From Clostridium sp. AM49-4BH (GTDB taxonomy: Bacteria; Bacillota; Clostridia; Lachnospirales; Lachnospiraceae): DNA of 64,000 nucleotides. The notes beneath the pieces were generated by a model. The model saw nothing but the letters and a program-made list of their open reading frames with translations. It searched no databases and was not told the origin of the DNA. The first letter of the stretch is position 1; each line of letters starts with the position of its first letter. Location: the NCBI RefSeq assembly GCF_003478335.1, contig NZ_QUFB01000005.1, positions 1 to 64,000 of the forward strand. The letters are read 5' to 3'. This document shows, in pieces, positions 45,939 to 52,509 of the stretch. The translations under genes and the position numbers were made by a program.

Positions 45939-47675
45939 TTATACTAAATACTTTTTATTCATATATCCAATTTTACCATTTTTCTCCACTTTTGCATACC
46001 ATTTAATCGATGACCGAAATAACACTTTAACAGATGCATTGTTAGCCACACGGAAATACTGTTTTTTCTTTTTTATGTCCTGCCACAAAATCAACCCCAC
46101 AGGACGCTTAACTTTAGCCTTCCATGTCTCCTTAAATATCATAGGCGTTCCGTATTTTCTCTTCAGTTTTGTCGTTGTGCTTCCCCATTTAGATATGTAC
46201 AGATGTGGCGTATCTACAAGGCTCTTCCAATCACCACCCCACGCAAGACCTACTGCTTTGGATTTTGCAATTTTAGCCACCTTTCTCATTAAATTGGTAT
46301 CATATAATTTCTTGGAATCGTTGATTGCAAAATCAACAGCAATCCCCCACATGTGTTGGCTGGAATAGTTGCTGCCTTTGGCATTAGTAACGATCTTCCC
46401 CGGTTTAGTCCGTCCCTTTGCATACAGGGCATCCTGCTGTTCCTTCGTCCGGAACCCTTCGGTAACGATCAGATAAATTCCTTTCTTTCCACATTCTCGC
46501 AATAAACAAGTTAATTTATAATCCATCCATGGATGCAGTTTTGACCTGTCTATTCTTACATCATGCTCTTTTTTCATTTCGATTTCTCGCTTTCTGTAGA
46601 TCATCATTTGTCTATTGGTGTTACTTGTGTCTTTTGCATATATCCCCCTATTATTTCCCAGATAAAGACTCCCTGAAAAATCCACGGTGCCACCAAACAA
46701 TGCAGATGTACCTGTTATTTTTGTTTCAATTGTATTTGCCGAGTTTGTGAACGACAACATTGGATAGATGGAATTATAGCAGCCAAGGATAGCTTTATCA
46801 CCTGCTGTGGCGGTGTTGGAAAAATCCAAATAATTACCTCGAATAGTACACGTATTGATACGCGAATTGGCACTGTTTTGTATAAACACTCCACCATTAT
46901 CAATATTGTTGAGTCTAGCTTTAGACATTGACTTAATATTTTTTGCCATAGATCCTGTCACCTGTTCCAGCGATACATCCACCAAATTTTCCATGTATTT
47001 CAATTCTTGTAATGTATCCGTTGCTACTCCCGTTTGCGTGGCAAGTGTATTCATGTCGTCAGCATAAAGAGCAACATTTTTTGCCTTTTTCCCATACTGA
47101 TCTAATGATTTCGCACATTTATCAGTAGCGTTTTCTGCCTCATGCATGTATTTTTCATTCTGCTGCACTGCATGATTTGCTTTTAACACCTGTGTTTGCG
47201 CTCTATTTAACTGCGTTCTCCATAAATCAACCCTTCTGGAAGCTGTATCATAATTGCGTTCCCCTTTTTCTATAGCCTGTGCTAATTCTTTGACCCTTTT
47301 CTCTTGTTTTTCAAGCTCTTTATCTGTACCAGAAGAGGATGCCTTCATTTTATTCATGCCATCCTGTGCCAATTGATATTCTTGTTTTAGTTTTCTCAAA
47401 CTTTCAGATACTTTCTGCTGTGTTTTTTCTGCATGCTCCAAGCCTACACGCACTGATTCTTGTTTGGATTTTTGCATGTTCAAAATATTTGTCAGCACCG
47501 TATTTTTTTCTTGCAAAGCAGTCAAACTATTGGCATTCTCTGCGTACCTTTCTTTAACGAGGCCCAATTCAGACCTCATCGTTGCCAGCTTTTTATTACA
47601 GGCCGTCACCGCACTTTTAAACTCTTTTTCCCCATCTAATACTATCGATGCCCCAATCTTTGCCTTGTTTGCCAT
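45939..47675 (-). pseudogene. Chimeric ORF: tape-measure N-terminus, tail-fibre piece and M15 endolysin
   Basis: One open frame of 578 residues joins unrelated phage pieces. Residues 1-250 are a coiled-coil tape-measure start (MANKAKIGASIVLDGEKEFK; GGAGG before the ATG). Residues about 255-350 are a beta-rich tail-fibre end (NTATAGDKAILGCYNSIYP). From MKKEHDVRIDRSKLHPWMDY on is an LD-endopeptidase of the M15/CwlK type with zinc motifs SSQHMWGIAVDFA and DTPHLYI, ending in an SH3-like domain. An internal deletion in frame is the simplest cause. The endolysin part could still be made from its own Met. Confidence 0.85.
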
Positions 47676-47790
47676 AAATTCCTCCAATCAAAAAGGAGAC
47701 CTTTTACAGTCTCCTAATCGCTTATATTCTTTTCCACAGTTATCTAACCTTTTCATATAGTCTGTTTAGCTATCATTTTTCTCCACTCTG

Positions 47791-48123
47791 CTAATTTACA
47801 TGTTTTGACCAGTTTTCCAGTCTATTCATGTATTCTTTTTCTCTCCGGGTCTCTTCCATGCTATCTATAATGTTATTAACTTTTCCTGCCTGATCGTGGT
47901 CAAATTTGACCGTCAACCATGCAACTATTTCCATTATTATTATAAATGCACCAATGCCAATAAGCGCCCACCCCAAAATAGGACCAACAAACTTCTTAAC
48001 AATCATTCCATACACTATCATGCACAATGCCCAAAACAAACCTCTAGTATATTCATTTTTCCTAAAAAACAAAACAATCAATAATATAAGCATTCCACTA
48101 ATGGATATTGGCGAATAGTACAT
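47791..48123 (-). CDS. Small membrane protein of the element
   Basis: The 110-residue protein has about three hydrophobic segments (ISGMLILLIVLFF, LFWALCMIVYGMIV, GWALIGIGAFIIIMEIVAWL) and a charged C-terminal helix (EETRREKEYMNRLENW). The start is placed at 48,123 because GGGGGG lies 6 bases before it. It lies between the tail chaperone and tape-measure genes. Function is unknown. Confidence 0.6.
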   Translation of the reverse strand: MYYSPISISGMLILLIVLFFRKNEYTRGLFWALCMIVYGMIVKKFVGPILGWALIGIGAFIIIMEIVAWLTVKFDHDQAGKVNNIIDSMEETRREKEYMNRLENWSKHVN

Positions 48124-48222
48124 AATCATCCCCCCGTTTCTACAACAATCATTACAATATTTTGTACTAATATTATAATCCAAAACATCCTTATTTACAA
48201 CAAAAAATCCCCTATTATATCG

Positions 48223-48468
48223 CTAAAAATCAAAATCTATAGGCTTTTCTATCTCATTTTCTGCTTTTATCAAATGCTCATAGTTTTGCCCTGTTTTATG
48301 TAACATATTCTCAACATCAAACAGCCTCATATATGCTTGATACAATTCTTGATACTCTCCAAACGAGAGCCACATTGTTTCCGTGTGACTAAAACCCAGT
48401 CTGGCCACACTTACATATTTCAGCCAGCCGAAGTCAATATTTACTCTGTCTCCGTCTGGCTCTCCTCG
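48223..48468 (-). CDS. Tail assembly chaperone, frameshifted extension (GpT-like)
   Basis: The minus-1 frame after a slippery site at 48,468-48,474 reads RGEPDGDRVNIDFGWLKYVS then VARLGFSHTETMWLSFGEYQ to a stop at 48,223. There is no ribosome site near the only internal start (GTG at 48,408), so it is most likely produced as a fusion by ribosomal frameshifting, as lambda G/GT and many siphophages do. The tape-measure piece follows downstream, matching normal phage order. Confidence 0.65.
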   Translation of the reverse strand, partial: RGEPDGDRVNIDFGWLKYVSVARLGFSHTETMWLSFGEYQELYQAYMRLFDVENMLHKTGQNYEHLIKAENEIEKPIDFDF

Positions 48469-48715
48469 TTTTTTTCATCGACATTGGAAGCGATGCTCTT
48501 CGAGAATATCACATACAAATTTGCTGCCAGGTCATATACACCGCCTGCATTGTCTATGATGCTCTCTATGGCCTTTTTCGTCAACTCTGATCCGGAGGCT
48601 TTCGCACCATCTTCCAGAAACAGTCTCGCCGTGTTACGCACTGTCGCTATGTCAAGCGACACATTTTCCTTTGCATCACCAATTAGCTTTTTCTCAAACA
48701 CATACAACGAGCATG
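48441..48715 (-). pseudogene. Tail assembly chaperone (GpG-like), N-terminus lost
   Basis: From about residue SLYVFEKKLIGDAKENVSLD to SNVDEKNEESQTETE, about 85 residues with an acidic end. The N-terminus is replaced by the truncated parA sequence, which shares this stretch of DNA in another frame. Family assignment rests on position before the tape measure and on the slippery A-AAA-AAC site. Confidence 0.5.
48468..48474 (-). promoter_or_regulatory. Programmed -1 frameshift site (A AAA AAC)
   Basis: In the zero frame the codons are GAA AAA AAC, so the heptamer A-AAA-AAC is in the correct phase for tandem minus-1 slippage. The minus-1 frame is then open for about 80 codons, whereas the zero frame stops 8 codons later. 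Confidence 0.7.
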
Positions 48716-49017
48716 AGTTCTGCATTCGTTTTCTGCAGCCACTCATTCGCCGGAAGCACTGTTAAACTGCCAGACTTTGGTGTTCTGCAGTAATCATCTA
48801 CGGTAATATCATCAGATACAGATATGCCATTCTGCATCAGCTTTGCCATGCCGCCAAACGATGCAGAATACGCTCCAAACACTTTTGACGAATCGCCTTG
48901 ACAATCGGCATCTGCAAATAATACCCTGTTACTTTTGCTTAACAAATATGCTATATTGGTGGCGGTCGTTGTCTTACCTACGCCACCCTTTAATGCTGCA
49001 ACACATATGGTGTACAT
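48694..49017 (-). pseudogene. Truncated ParA-family ATPase
   Basis: Residues 1-100 are a ParA start with deviant Walker A ALKGGVGKTTTATNIAYLL and Walker A' LFADADCQGDSS. After EWLQKTNAEL the homology stops and six unrelated residues precede a stop, so about 60% of the protein is missing. AAGGAGGG precedes the ATG. The break coincides with the tail chaperone fragment, marking a deletion junction near 48,715. Confidence 0.85.
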
Positions 49018-49019
49018 TA

Positions 49020-49190
49020 TTACCCTCCTTCTTTGACGATCGTGTGCTTCGGTGTCTCCGTATACACATTTTCGCTGTGACAAAAGCTACACACTGCATT
49101 GCTCCGTCTGGTACTCCAATACTTTTTTCCACAACTTTTACAATGCACGATAAAAAACGGATCACTGACCCGATATTCGTCTTTCCACAT
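49020..49190 (-). CDS. Small zinc-ribbon protein of the element
   Basis: The 56-residue protein (MWKDEYRVSDPFFIVHCKSC) has two Cys pairs, CKSCGKKYW and CSFCHSENV, typical of a zinc ribbon. The start at 49,190 follows AGGGGGATTT. A hairpin directly upstream may attenuate it. Phage accessory role is inferred. Confidence 0.65.
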   Translation of the reverse strand: MWKDEYRVSDPFFIVHCKSCGKKYWSTRRSNAVCSFCHSENVYTETPKHTIVKEGG

Positions 49191-49208
49191 AAATCCCCCT
49201 AACAAAAT

Positions 49209-49289
49209 ATCCGTCAGTGGATTTATTGACGGATGAACCATATGTTTGTTACAATAGATTTGTACGGTGTAACTTGTATGGTTCATCAT
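49209..49289 (-). promoter_or_regulatory. Overlapping hairpins upstream of the zinc-ribbon gene
   Basis: On the minus strand GATGAACCATAC (49,278-49,289) can pair with TATGGTTCATC (49,232-49,242), and a second stem ATCCGTCA/TGACGGAT (49,227-49,234 with 49,209-49,216) is followed by ATTTTGTT. The two share GAT, so they may be alternative folds, as in an attenuator. Confidence 0.4.
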
Positions 49290-49306
49290 AGGGGCAGTAG
49301 ATTCGT

Positions 49307-49465
49307 CTACTGCTCTTTTTTTACTTTTGGCTGATACACCTGACTGATCGTATAGATAAATCCGCCACACGGACAAAACTTTTTGTCATGCCGCAGTGAA
49401 TAGATCTTGCCGCACAATCTGCATTCTTTATGGCTGCCTAACGTAGTCGCCCTCTGTACTGTCAT
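49307..49465 (-). CDS. Small zinc-finger protein of the element
   Basis: The 52-residue frame MTVQRATTLGSHKECRLCGK continues to CPCGGFIYTI, with two CxxC-type pairs (CRLC and CPC). AAAGGAG precedes the ATG. It lies between two hairpins in the small-gene cluster of the element. Function unknown. Confidence 0.6.
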   Translation of the reverse strand: MTVQRATTLGSHKECRLCGKIYSLRHDKKFCPCGGFIYTISQVYQPKVKKEQ

Positions 49466-49491
49466 AAGGTTCTCCTTTCTTGTTCTCTAAT

Positions 49492-49519
49492 CCCCCCGGC
49501 AGGCTAAACGCCGGGGGGA
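49492..49519. other. Strong G/C hairpin in the element
   Basis: CCCCCCGGC pairs with GCCGGGGGG over 9 bp. It separates the 52-residue and 56-residue genes. No U-tract follows either strand closely, so it may be an mRNA stabiliser or processing site. Confidence 0.5.
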
Positions 49520-49570
49520 TCAAAATAGGGTGGGAGTTTGCCCGTCATGCCGGTAGCTCAGCAATTTGTA

Positions 49571-49741
49571 TTATCCCGCTTTCTCTTTTCGCTGCTTCGC
49601 AACTCTCTTGTATCCAAGCTGAAGCATGAGCGTATCTGCTAACTTACCAGTCACATTACAACGCACTGTATCTTTTTCCTCTGATGTTAATGTTTCAAAA
49701 TCGACAAATTTGCCGGCTTTTTTAATTAATATTCTACACAT
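49571..49741 (-). CDS. Small basic protein of the element
   Basis: The 56-residue frame starts MCRILIKKAGKFVDFETLTS after GGAGGTGATTCT and ends VAKQRKEKAG. It is soluble, basic at both ends, with no recognised domain. Its size and place would fit a recombination directionality factor or regulator, but nothing in the sequence proves this. Confidence 0.55.
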   Translation of the reverse strand: MCRILIKKAGKFVDFETLTSEEKDTVRCNVTGKLADTLMLQLGYKRVAKQRKEKAG

Positions 49742-49792
49742 AGAATCACCTCCAAAATTGTGACAATATATGAAGTGATCTGGTTGTCTTAT

Positions 49793-49817
49793 GCTTGCTT
49801 AGGGCGTGTTTGTATCA
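49793..49817 (+). repeat. 25-bp inverted repeat, left copy
   Basis: This sequence (begins GCTTGCTTAGGGCG) is repeated perfectly in inverted orientation at 52,399-52,423. The pair brackets the regulator and toxin region of the element. Confidence 0.9.
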
Positions 49818-50004
49818 TCAAAACTGTATTGTGTCGTTATGGCACATCGTCTGCACGCTTTTCCACAATATGCTTAATACATATCCATTGAATGTCATCC
49901 CTTACTTCTTTGCATTCCTTTTTAACTTGCTATGTAATTCTTCCGGCAATCTTATTGTTGTTACCATACAATTTCTTTCCTTTCGTTTTGATGGCAATAT
50001 CATA

Positions 50005-50029
50005 CAAAAAATACCGAGGTTATCTCGGT
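50005..50029 (-). terminator. Terminator of the small XRE gene
   Basis: On the minus strand ACCGAG and CTCGGT flank a 5-base loop and are followed by ATTTTTTG, 25 bases after the gene's stop. Confidence 0.7.
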
Positions 50030-50052
50030 ACGTTAGCACCGAGGTTTGTCAA

Positions 50053-50280
50053 TCAGCGCCAGCTCTCGCTTTCAGCGAGATTTTTTTCAAAAAAAATATA
50101 GTCTAATGGTATATTATATATAGCCGATAATTTTTTCGATTCATCATATCCAGGAATTTTATCTCCCTTTTCCCATCTTCTAACAGTAGATCTATCGACT
50201 TGCATTTTTTCTGCCACTTGTTCCTGTGTCATTTCTGCATTAACCCTTGCCGCCGCCAAACTAATTTGTAACACTTCCAT
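50053..50280 (-). CDS. XRE-family DNA-binding protein (Cro-like)
   Basis: The 75-residue protein is a single helix-turn-helix domain: AEMTQEQVAEKMQVDRSTVRRWEKGDKIP about residues 15-43. AAAGGAAAG precedes the start. It is transcribed away from the larger repressor at 50,811, like a cro/cI pair with toxin and operators between. The CTCGCTTTCAGCGAG palindrome lies in its own last codons. Confidence 0.85.
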   Translation of the reverse strand: MEVLQISLAAARVNAEMTQEQVAEKMQVDRSTVRRWEKGDKIPGYDESKKLSAIYNIPLDYIFFEKNLAESESWR

Positions 50281-50322
50281 CTTTCCTTTCTCCCCGTGTA
50301 GCCGATAGGTCAGCCTTCTTAC

Positions 50323-50487
50323 CTAATCTCTACTCATTAGCTTATACAGAATCATCACCAGTAACACTACTGCTAAAAATCCCATACATATCTTTACCGG
50401 AATAGGCATCCCCATTTTAACACCTACAATAGTTGCTAAACAGAGAATTACAGTCAATGTGTGTCTAATCTTATCACTGCTTTTCAT
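50323..50487 (-). CDS. Small two-helix membrane protein of the element
   Basis: The 54-residue frame MKSSDKIRHTLTVILCLATI continues with GVKMGMPIPVKICMGFLAVV and VLLVMILYKLMSRD, giving two membrane helices. There is no ribosome site and a TATAAT lies 5 bases upstream of the ATG, so the message may be leaderless or the start wrong. Function unknown. Confidence 0.4.
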   Translation of the reverse strand: MKSSDKIRHTLTVILCLATIVGVKMGMPIPVKICMGFLAVVLLVMILYKLMSRD

Positions 50488-50515
50488 TGTATTATTATAT
50501 ACGATGTGCTATACT
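50487..50515 (+). promoter_or_regulatory. Putative promoter of antisense RNA to toxin 1
   Basis: TTGTAT (50,487-50,492) and TATACT (50,510-50,515) are separated by 17 bases and point into the 3' end of the toxin-like gene. Confidence 0.5.
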
Positions 50516-50519
50516 TCAA

Positions 50520-50650
50520 GTGGTTGGGGCTTTCGCCCCTCCCACCCTAGCTATCAACTCAGTCTTTTAATAAAGCAATGAGCGTTGCGAGTACTCCGAC
50601 CGCTTCTATTATAAGACTTAATATCTCATAAGTTGATAGCTTTTTTCTTT
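50520..50650 (+). ncRNA. Putative antisense antitoxin RNA 1
   Basis: A transcript from the promoter at 50,487-50,515 would start near 50,520, run antisense to the toxin frame, and end where AGCTATCAACT (50,550-50,560) pairs with AGTTGATAGCT (50,631-50,641), followed by TTTTTT. Promoter, antisense overlap and terminator together match a type I antitoxin. Confidence 0.45.
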
Positions 50651-50676
50651 TTGTCTTTCTTCTTTTTATTAGCCAT
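50559..50676 (-). CDS. Putative holin-like type I toxin 1, frame broken at an A6 run
   Basis: ATG at 50,676 follows GGAAAGGAGG. The literal frame is 16 codons (MANKKKKDKKKKAINL). Removing one A from the A6 run at 50,641-50,646 opens the frame LSTYEILSLIIEAVG then VLATLIALLKD, a single membrane helix with the STYE motif of the putative holin-like toxin family, 38 residues in all. Either transcript or ribosome slippage, mutation, or sequence error explains this. Confidence 0.55.
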
Positions 50677-50706
50677 CGTTTTCCTCCTTTCCAAACACAT
50701 TGCACC

Positions 50707-50721
50707 TCGCTAATAGCGAGA
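50707..50721. promoter_or_regulatory. Palindromic XRE operator in the divergent control region
   Basis: CTCGCTAATAGCGAG is a perfect inverted repeat of CTCGC around a short centre. It lies between TTGACA and TGCAAT of a leftward promoter (minus strand, 17-base spacing) of toxin 1. Half-sites GCGAG near 50,738 and CTCGC near 50,769 flank it, the latter in the repressor's own leader. Confidence 0.7.
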
Positions 50722-50810
50722 TGTCAACCCTTTTTGCGAGATTTTTTTTACTTTTTGTTGTATTTTTCTCGCTTTTATGATATTAGTATCTTATAAGGAG
50801 GTTGTATCAT

Positions 50811-51209
50811 ATGGCAGAAAACGAATATAAAAAAATTTTTGCAAAAAACCTTAAACACTATATGACATCGCAAGGCAAAAACCAAATGGATCTTATGCAC
50901 GATTTAGGATTGAGTTCTTCAACCGTATCAAATTGGTGTACAGGTGCAAAACTTCCACGTATGGATAAGATACAATTGCTTGCAGATTATTTTCATATTA
51001 TGAAATCCGACTTGCTAGAAGAAAAATCTGCCAGTAATACAGATGATTACTATCTCAATCCAGAAACAAGCAAAATAGCACAAGAGATTTATGACAACAA
51101 AGAACTATCCTTACTCTTTGACGCAGCCAGAGACGCAGATCCCGAAGATCTGCAAACTGTGCATAGCATGTTAATGGCATTAAAACGTAAAGAGCAGGGT
51201 AATTCATAA
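50811..51209 (+). CDS. XRE-family repressor (cI-like) of the element
   Basis: The 132-residue protein has an N-terminal helix-turn-helix (KNQMDLMHDLGLSSSTVSNWCTGAKLPR about residues 23-50) and a short C-terminal region (SLLFDAARDADPEDLQTVHSML). The start at 50,811 follows AAGGAGG; a TTG nine bases upstream is less likely. The following ImmA-like gene is the usual partner that cleaves such repressors to induce excision. Confidence 0.9.
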   Translation: MAENEYKKIFAKNLKHYMTSQGKNQMDLMHDLGLSSSTVSNWCTGAKLPRMDKIQLLADYFHIMKSDLLEEKSASNTDDYYLNPETSKIAQEIYDNKELSLLFDAARDADPEDLQTVHSMLMALKRKEQGNS

Positions 51210-51224
51210 TTATAGACTAAGGGG

Positions 51225-51464
51225 GTGACGCAAATATACGATGATATTAATAGTTTTCTAATCGACTTTGGAAATTCTGTACCTGCATCAGTAACGGTCA
51301 ATGAAGATGGCAGTTATAGCATTTTTCTCAATGCAAGAATTTCCCACGAAAAACGGCTACAGGCCTATCAACACGAATTAAGACACATACTTAATCACGA
51401 CTTCGAAACTGCAAACATTAACGTCAACGACATCGAATTGACAGCACATCACAACAAATTATGA
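51225..51464 (+). CDS. ImmA/IrrE-family metallopeptidase
   Basis: The 79-residue protein has the zinc motif HELRHILNHDF (residues about 53-63) with a predicted GTG start after AAGGGG. It is shorter than typical ImmA (about 170) because it contains only the catalytic core. ImmA-type proteases cleave XRE repressors, and it lies 15 bases after the repressor gene. Confidence 0.8.
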   Translation: MTQIYDDINSFLIDFGNSVPASVTVNEDGSYSIFLNARISHEKRLQAYQHELRHILNHDFETANINVNDIELTAHHNKL

Positions 51465-51482
51465 AAATCTAGGAGGTACAAA

Positions 51483-52001
51483 ATGATCTATCTAATTATA
51501 TGGGCGGTTCAAGGCGCCATTTGGGGATTTGCAACAAACAAAATCGTTGAAAATAAAGGATATGATGAAAATTGGTTCTGGTGGGGATTCTTTTTCGGGC
51601 TCATCGCTCTTCTTGTTGCTTTATCCAAACCAACAGTATACCATCATTCCGAATACGAATCATCAGAGTATTTACCGCTCTCTAGCGCAGCTAATTCTTT
51701 CGTTGCAGAGCATCGCAAAAACAGCATGAATGATGGCGATTGGGAATGCTATTTTTGCCACAGAATAAACGCCGACTATGTTACCAATTGCGGTTGCGGC
51801 AAAAGCAAGGAAGAAAGCGAACAGCAAAAAGCAATAAATGCAAAAGCACAAAGGGAATTGCGCGAACGACAGAAAAAGCAACAAGATTCTATATCCGATA
51901 ATGCTAATACCATTGAACTTATTAAAGAGTATAAGGAATTATTAGATTCTGGAGCAATCACGCAAGAAGAATTTGACAAAAAGAAAAGCGAGTTACTTTA
52001 A
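51483..52001 (+). CDS. Membrane protein with zinc ribbon and SHOCT domain
   Basis: The 172-residue protein has two membrane helices (IYLIIWAVQGAIWGFA; WFWWGFFFGLIALLVAL), a zinc ribbon CYFCHRINADYVTNCGCG near residue 83, and a C-terminal SHOCT domain (LIKEYKELLDSGAITQEEFD). It is the third gene after the repressor and ends at a terminator. The membrane role is not known. Confidence 0.8.
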   Translation: MIYLIIWAVQGAIWGFATNKIVENKGYDENWFWWGFFFGLIALLVALSKPTVYHHSEYESSEYLPLSSAANSFVAEHRKNSMNDGDWECYFCHRINADYVTNCGCGKSKEESEQQKAINAKAQRELRERQKKQQDSISDNANTIELIKEYKELLDSGAITQEEFDKKKSELL

Positions 52002-52030
52002 TTGTGATATTCCGGAGTGATTTGGAACGT

Positions 52031-52062
52031 ACTCCGGCGTCCTTCGGACCCGGAGTTTTTTA
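52031..52062 (+). terminator. Terminator of the repressor operon
   Basis: ACTCCGG and CCGGAGT enclose CGTCCTTCGGAC, followed by TTTTTATT, 30 bases after the SHOCT gene. Confidence 0.9.
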
Positions 52063-52141
52063 TTGATTAACATAATAATGTACATTTAACTGGGGAGCCA
52101 AAGGGTGCTACGACAGCCACCGGACTTTACGAAAGGGGCTG

Positions 52142-52234
52142 ATGCCAATGGTTACATACAGTGATTTATTTACTTTTGTGATTATGCTTTGCGCAGTGAT
52201 TACTCTTGTTATATCGCTTATACGCAAAAAGTAA
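52142..52234 (+). CDS. Putative holin-like type I toxin 2
   Basis: GAAAGGGG precedes two ATGs (52,142 and 52,148). The peptide is 28 residues from the second, MVTYSDLFTFVIMLCAVITL then VISLIRKK, a single membrane helix with a positive tail, as in the putative holin-like toxin family. The stop codon lies within the stem of a bidirectional terminator. A convergent antisense RNA is predicted. Confidence 0.75.
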   Translation: MPMVTYSDLFTFVIMLCAVITLVISLIRKK

Positions 52235-52270
52235 CGCCCCAGCTTCGACAAAGTAAGGCGTTACTTTTTT
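52231..52270. terminator. Bidirectional terminator shared by toxin 2 and its antisense RNA
   Basis: GTAACGCC (52,231-52,238) pairs with GGCGTTAC (52,257-52,264), followed on the plus strand by TTTTTTCTT and on the minus strand by TTTTTGCG. Confidence 0.85.
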
Positions 52271-52322
52271 CTTCTTATTTATGCCGGCGGCTAGTCTGCA
52301 CCTAGCGTTTGGCTCTCTTGTT
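52231..52322 (-). ncRNA. Putative antisense antitoxin RNA 2
   Basis: Starting about seven bases after the minus-strand promoter at 52,329-52,356, an RNA of about 90 bases would end at the terminator that overlaps the toxin stop. Convergent overlap at the 3' ends is the layout of TxpA/RatA-type type I systems. Confidence 0.6.
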
Positions 52323-52328
52323 AAGTGT

Positions 52329-52356
52329 ATTATAGCAAATCTGCTGTAAAAGTCAA
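52329..52356 (-). promoter_or_regulatory. Promoter of antisense RNA 2
   Basis: On the minus strand TTGACT (52,351-52,356) and perfect TATAAT (52,329-52,334) are separated by 16 bases. Confidence 0.75.
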
Positions 52357-52398
52357 CTGCCCCCGGTCAACGACCAGAGGCAGTCAACACGTGTCTGG

Positions 52399-52423
52399 TG
52401 ATACAAACACGCCCTAAGCAAGC
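52399..52423 (-). repeat. 25-bp inverted repeat, right copy
   Basis: It is the perfect reverse complement of 49,793-49,817 (begins GCTTGCTTAGGGCG on the minus strand). A minus-strand TATAAT lies just upstream of this copy, so the repeat may be a transcribed leader. Confidence 0.9.
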
Positions 52424-52509
52424 TTATTATATCACACACAGGCACATTTTGCAAAGATGTGTTATTTTTATACACATTTTTATAAATTATACCAAAGGAG
52501 TGTGTGAAT

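Noticed and set aside
45805..46368. 187-codon gene starting with the cotJC N-terminus
   Set aside because: After codon 31 the sequence is element DNA antisense to the endolysin; it is the interrupted cotJC, not a separate gene.
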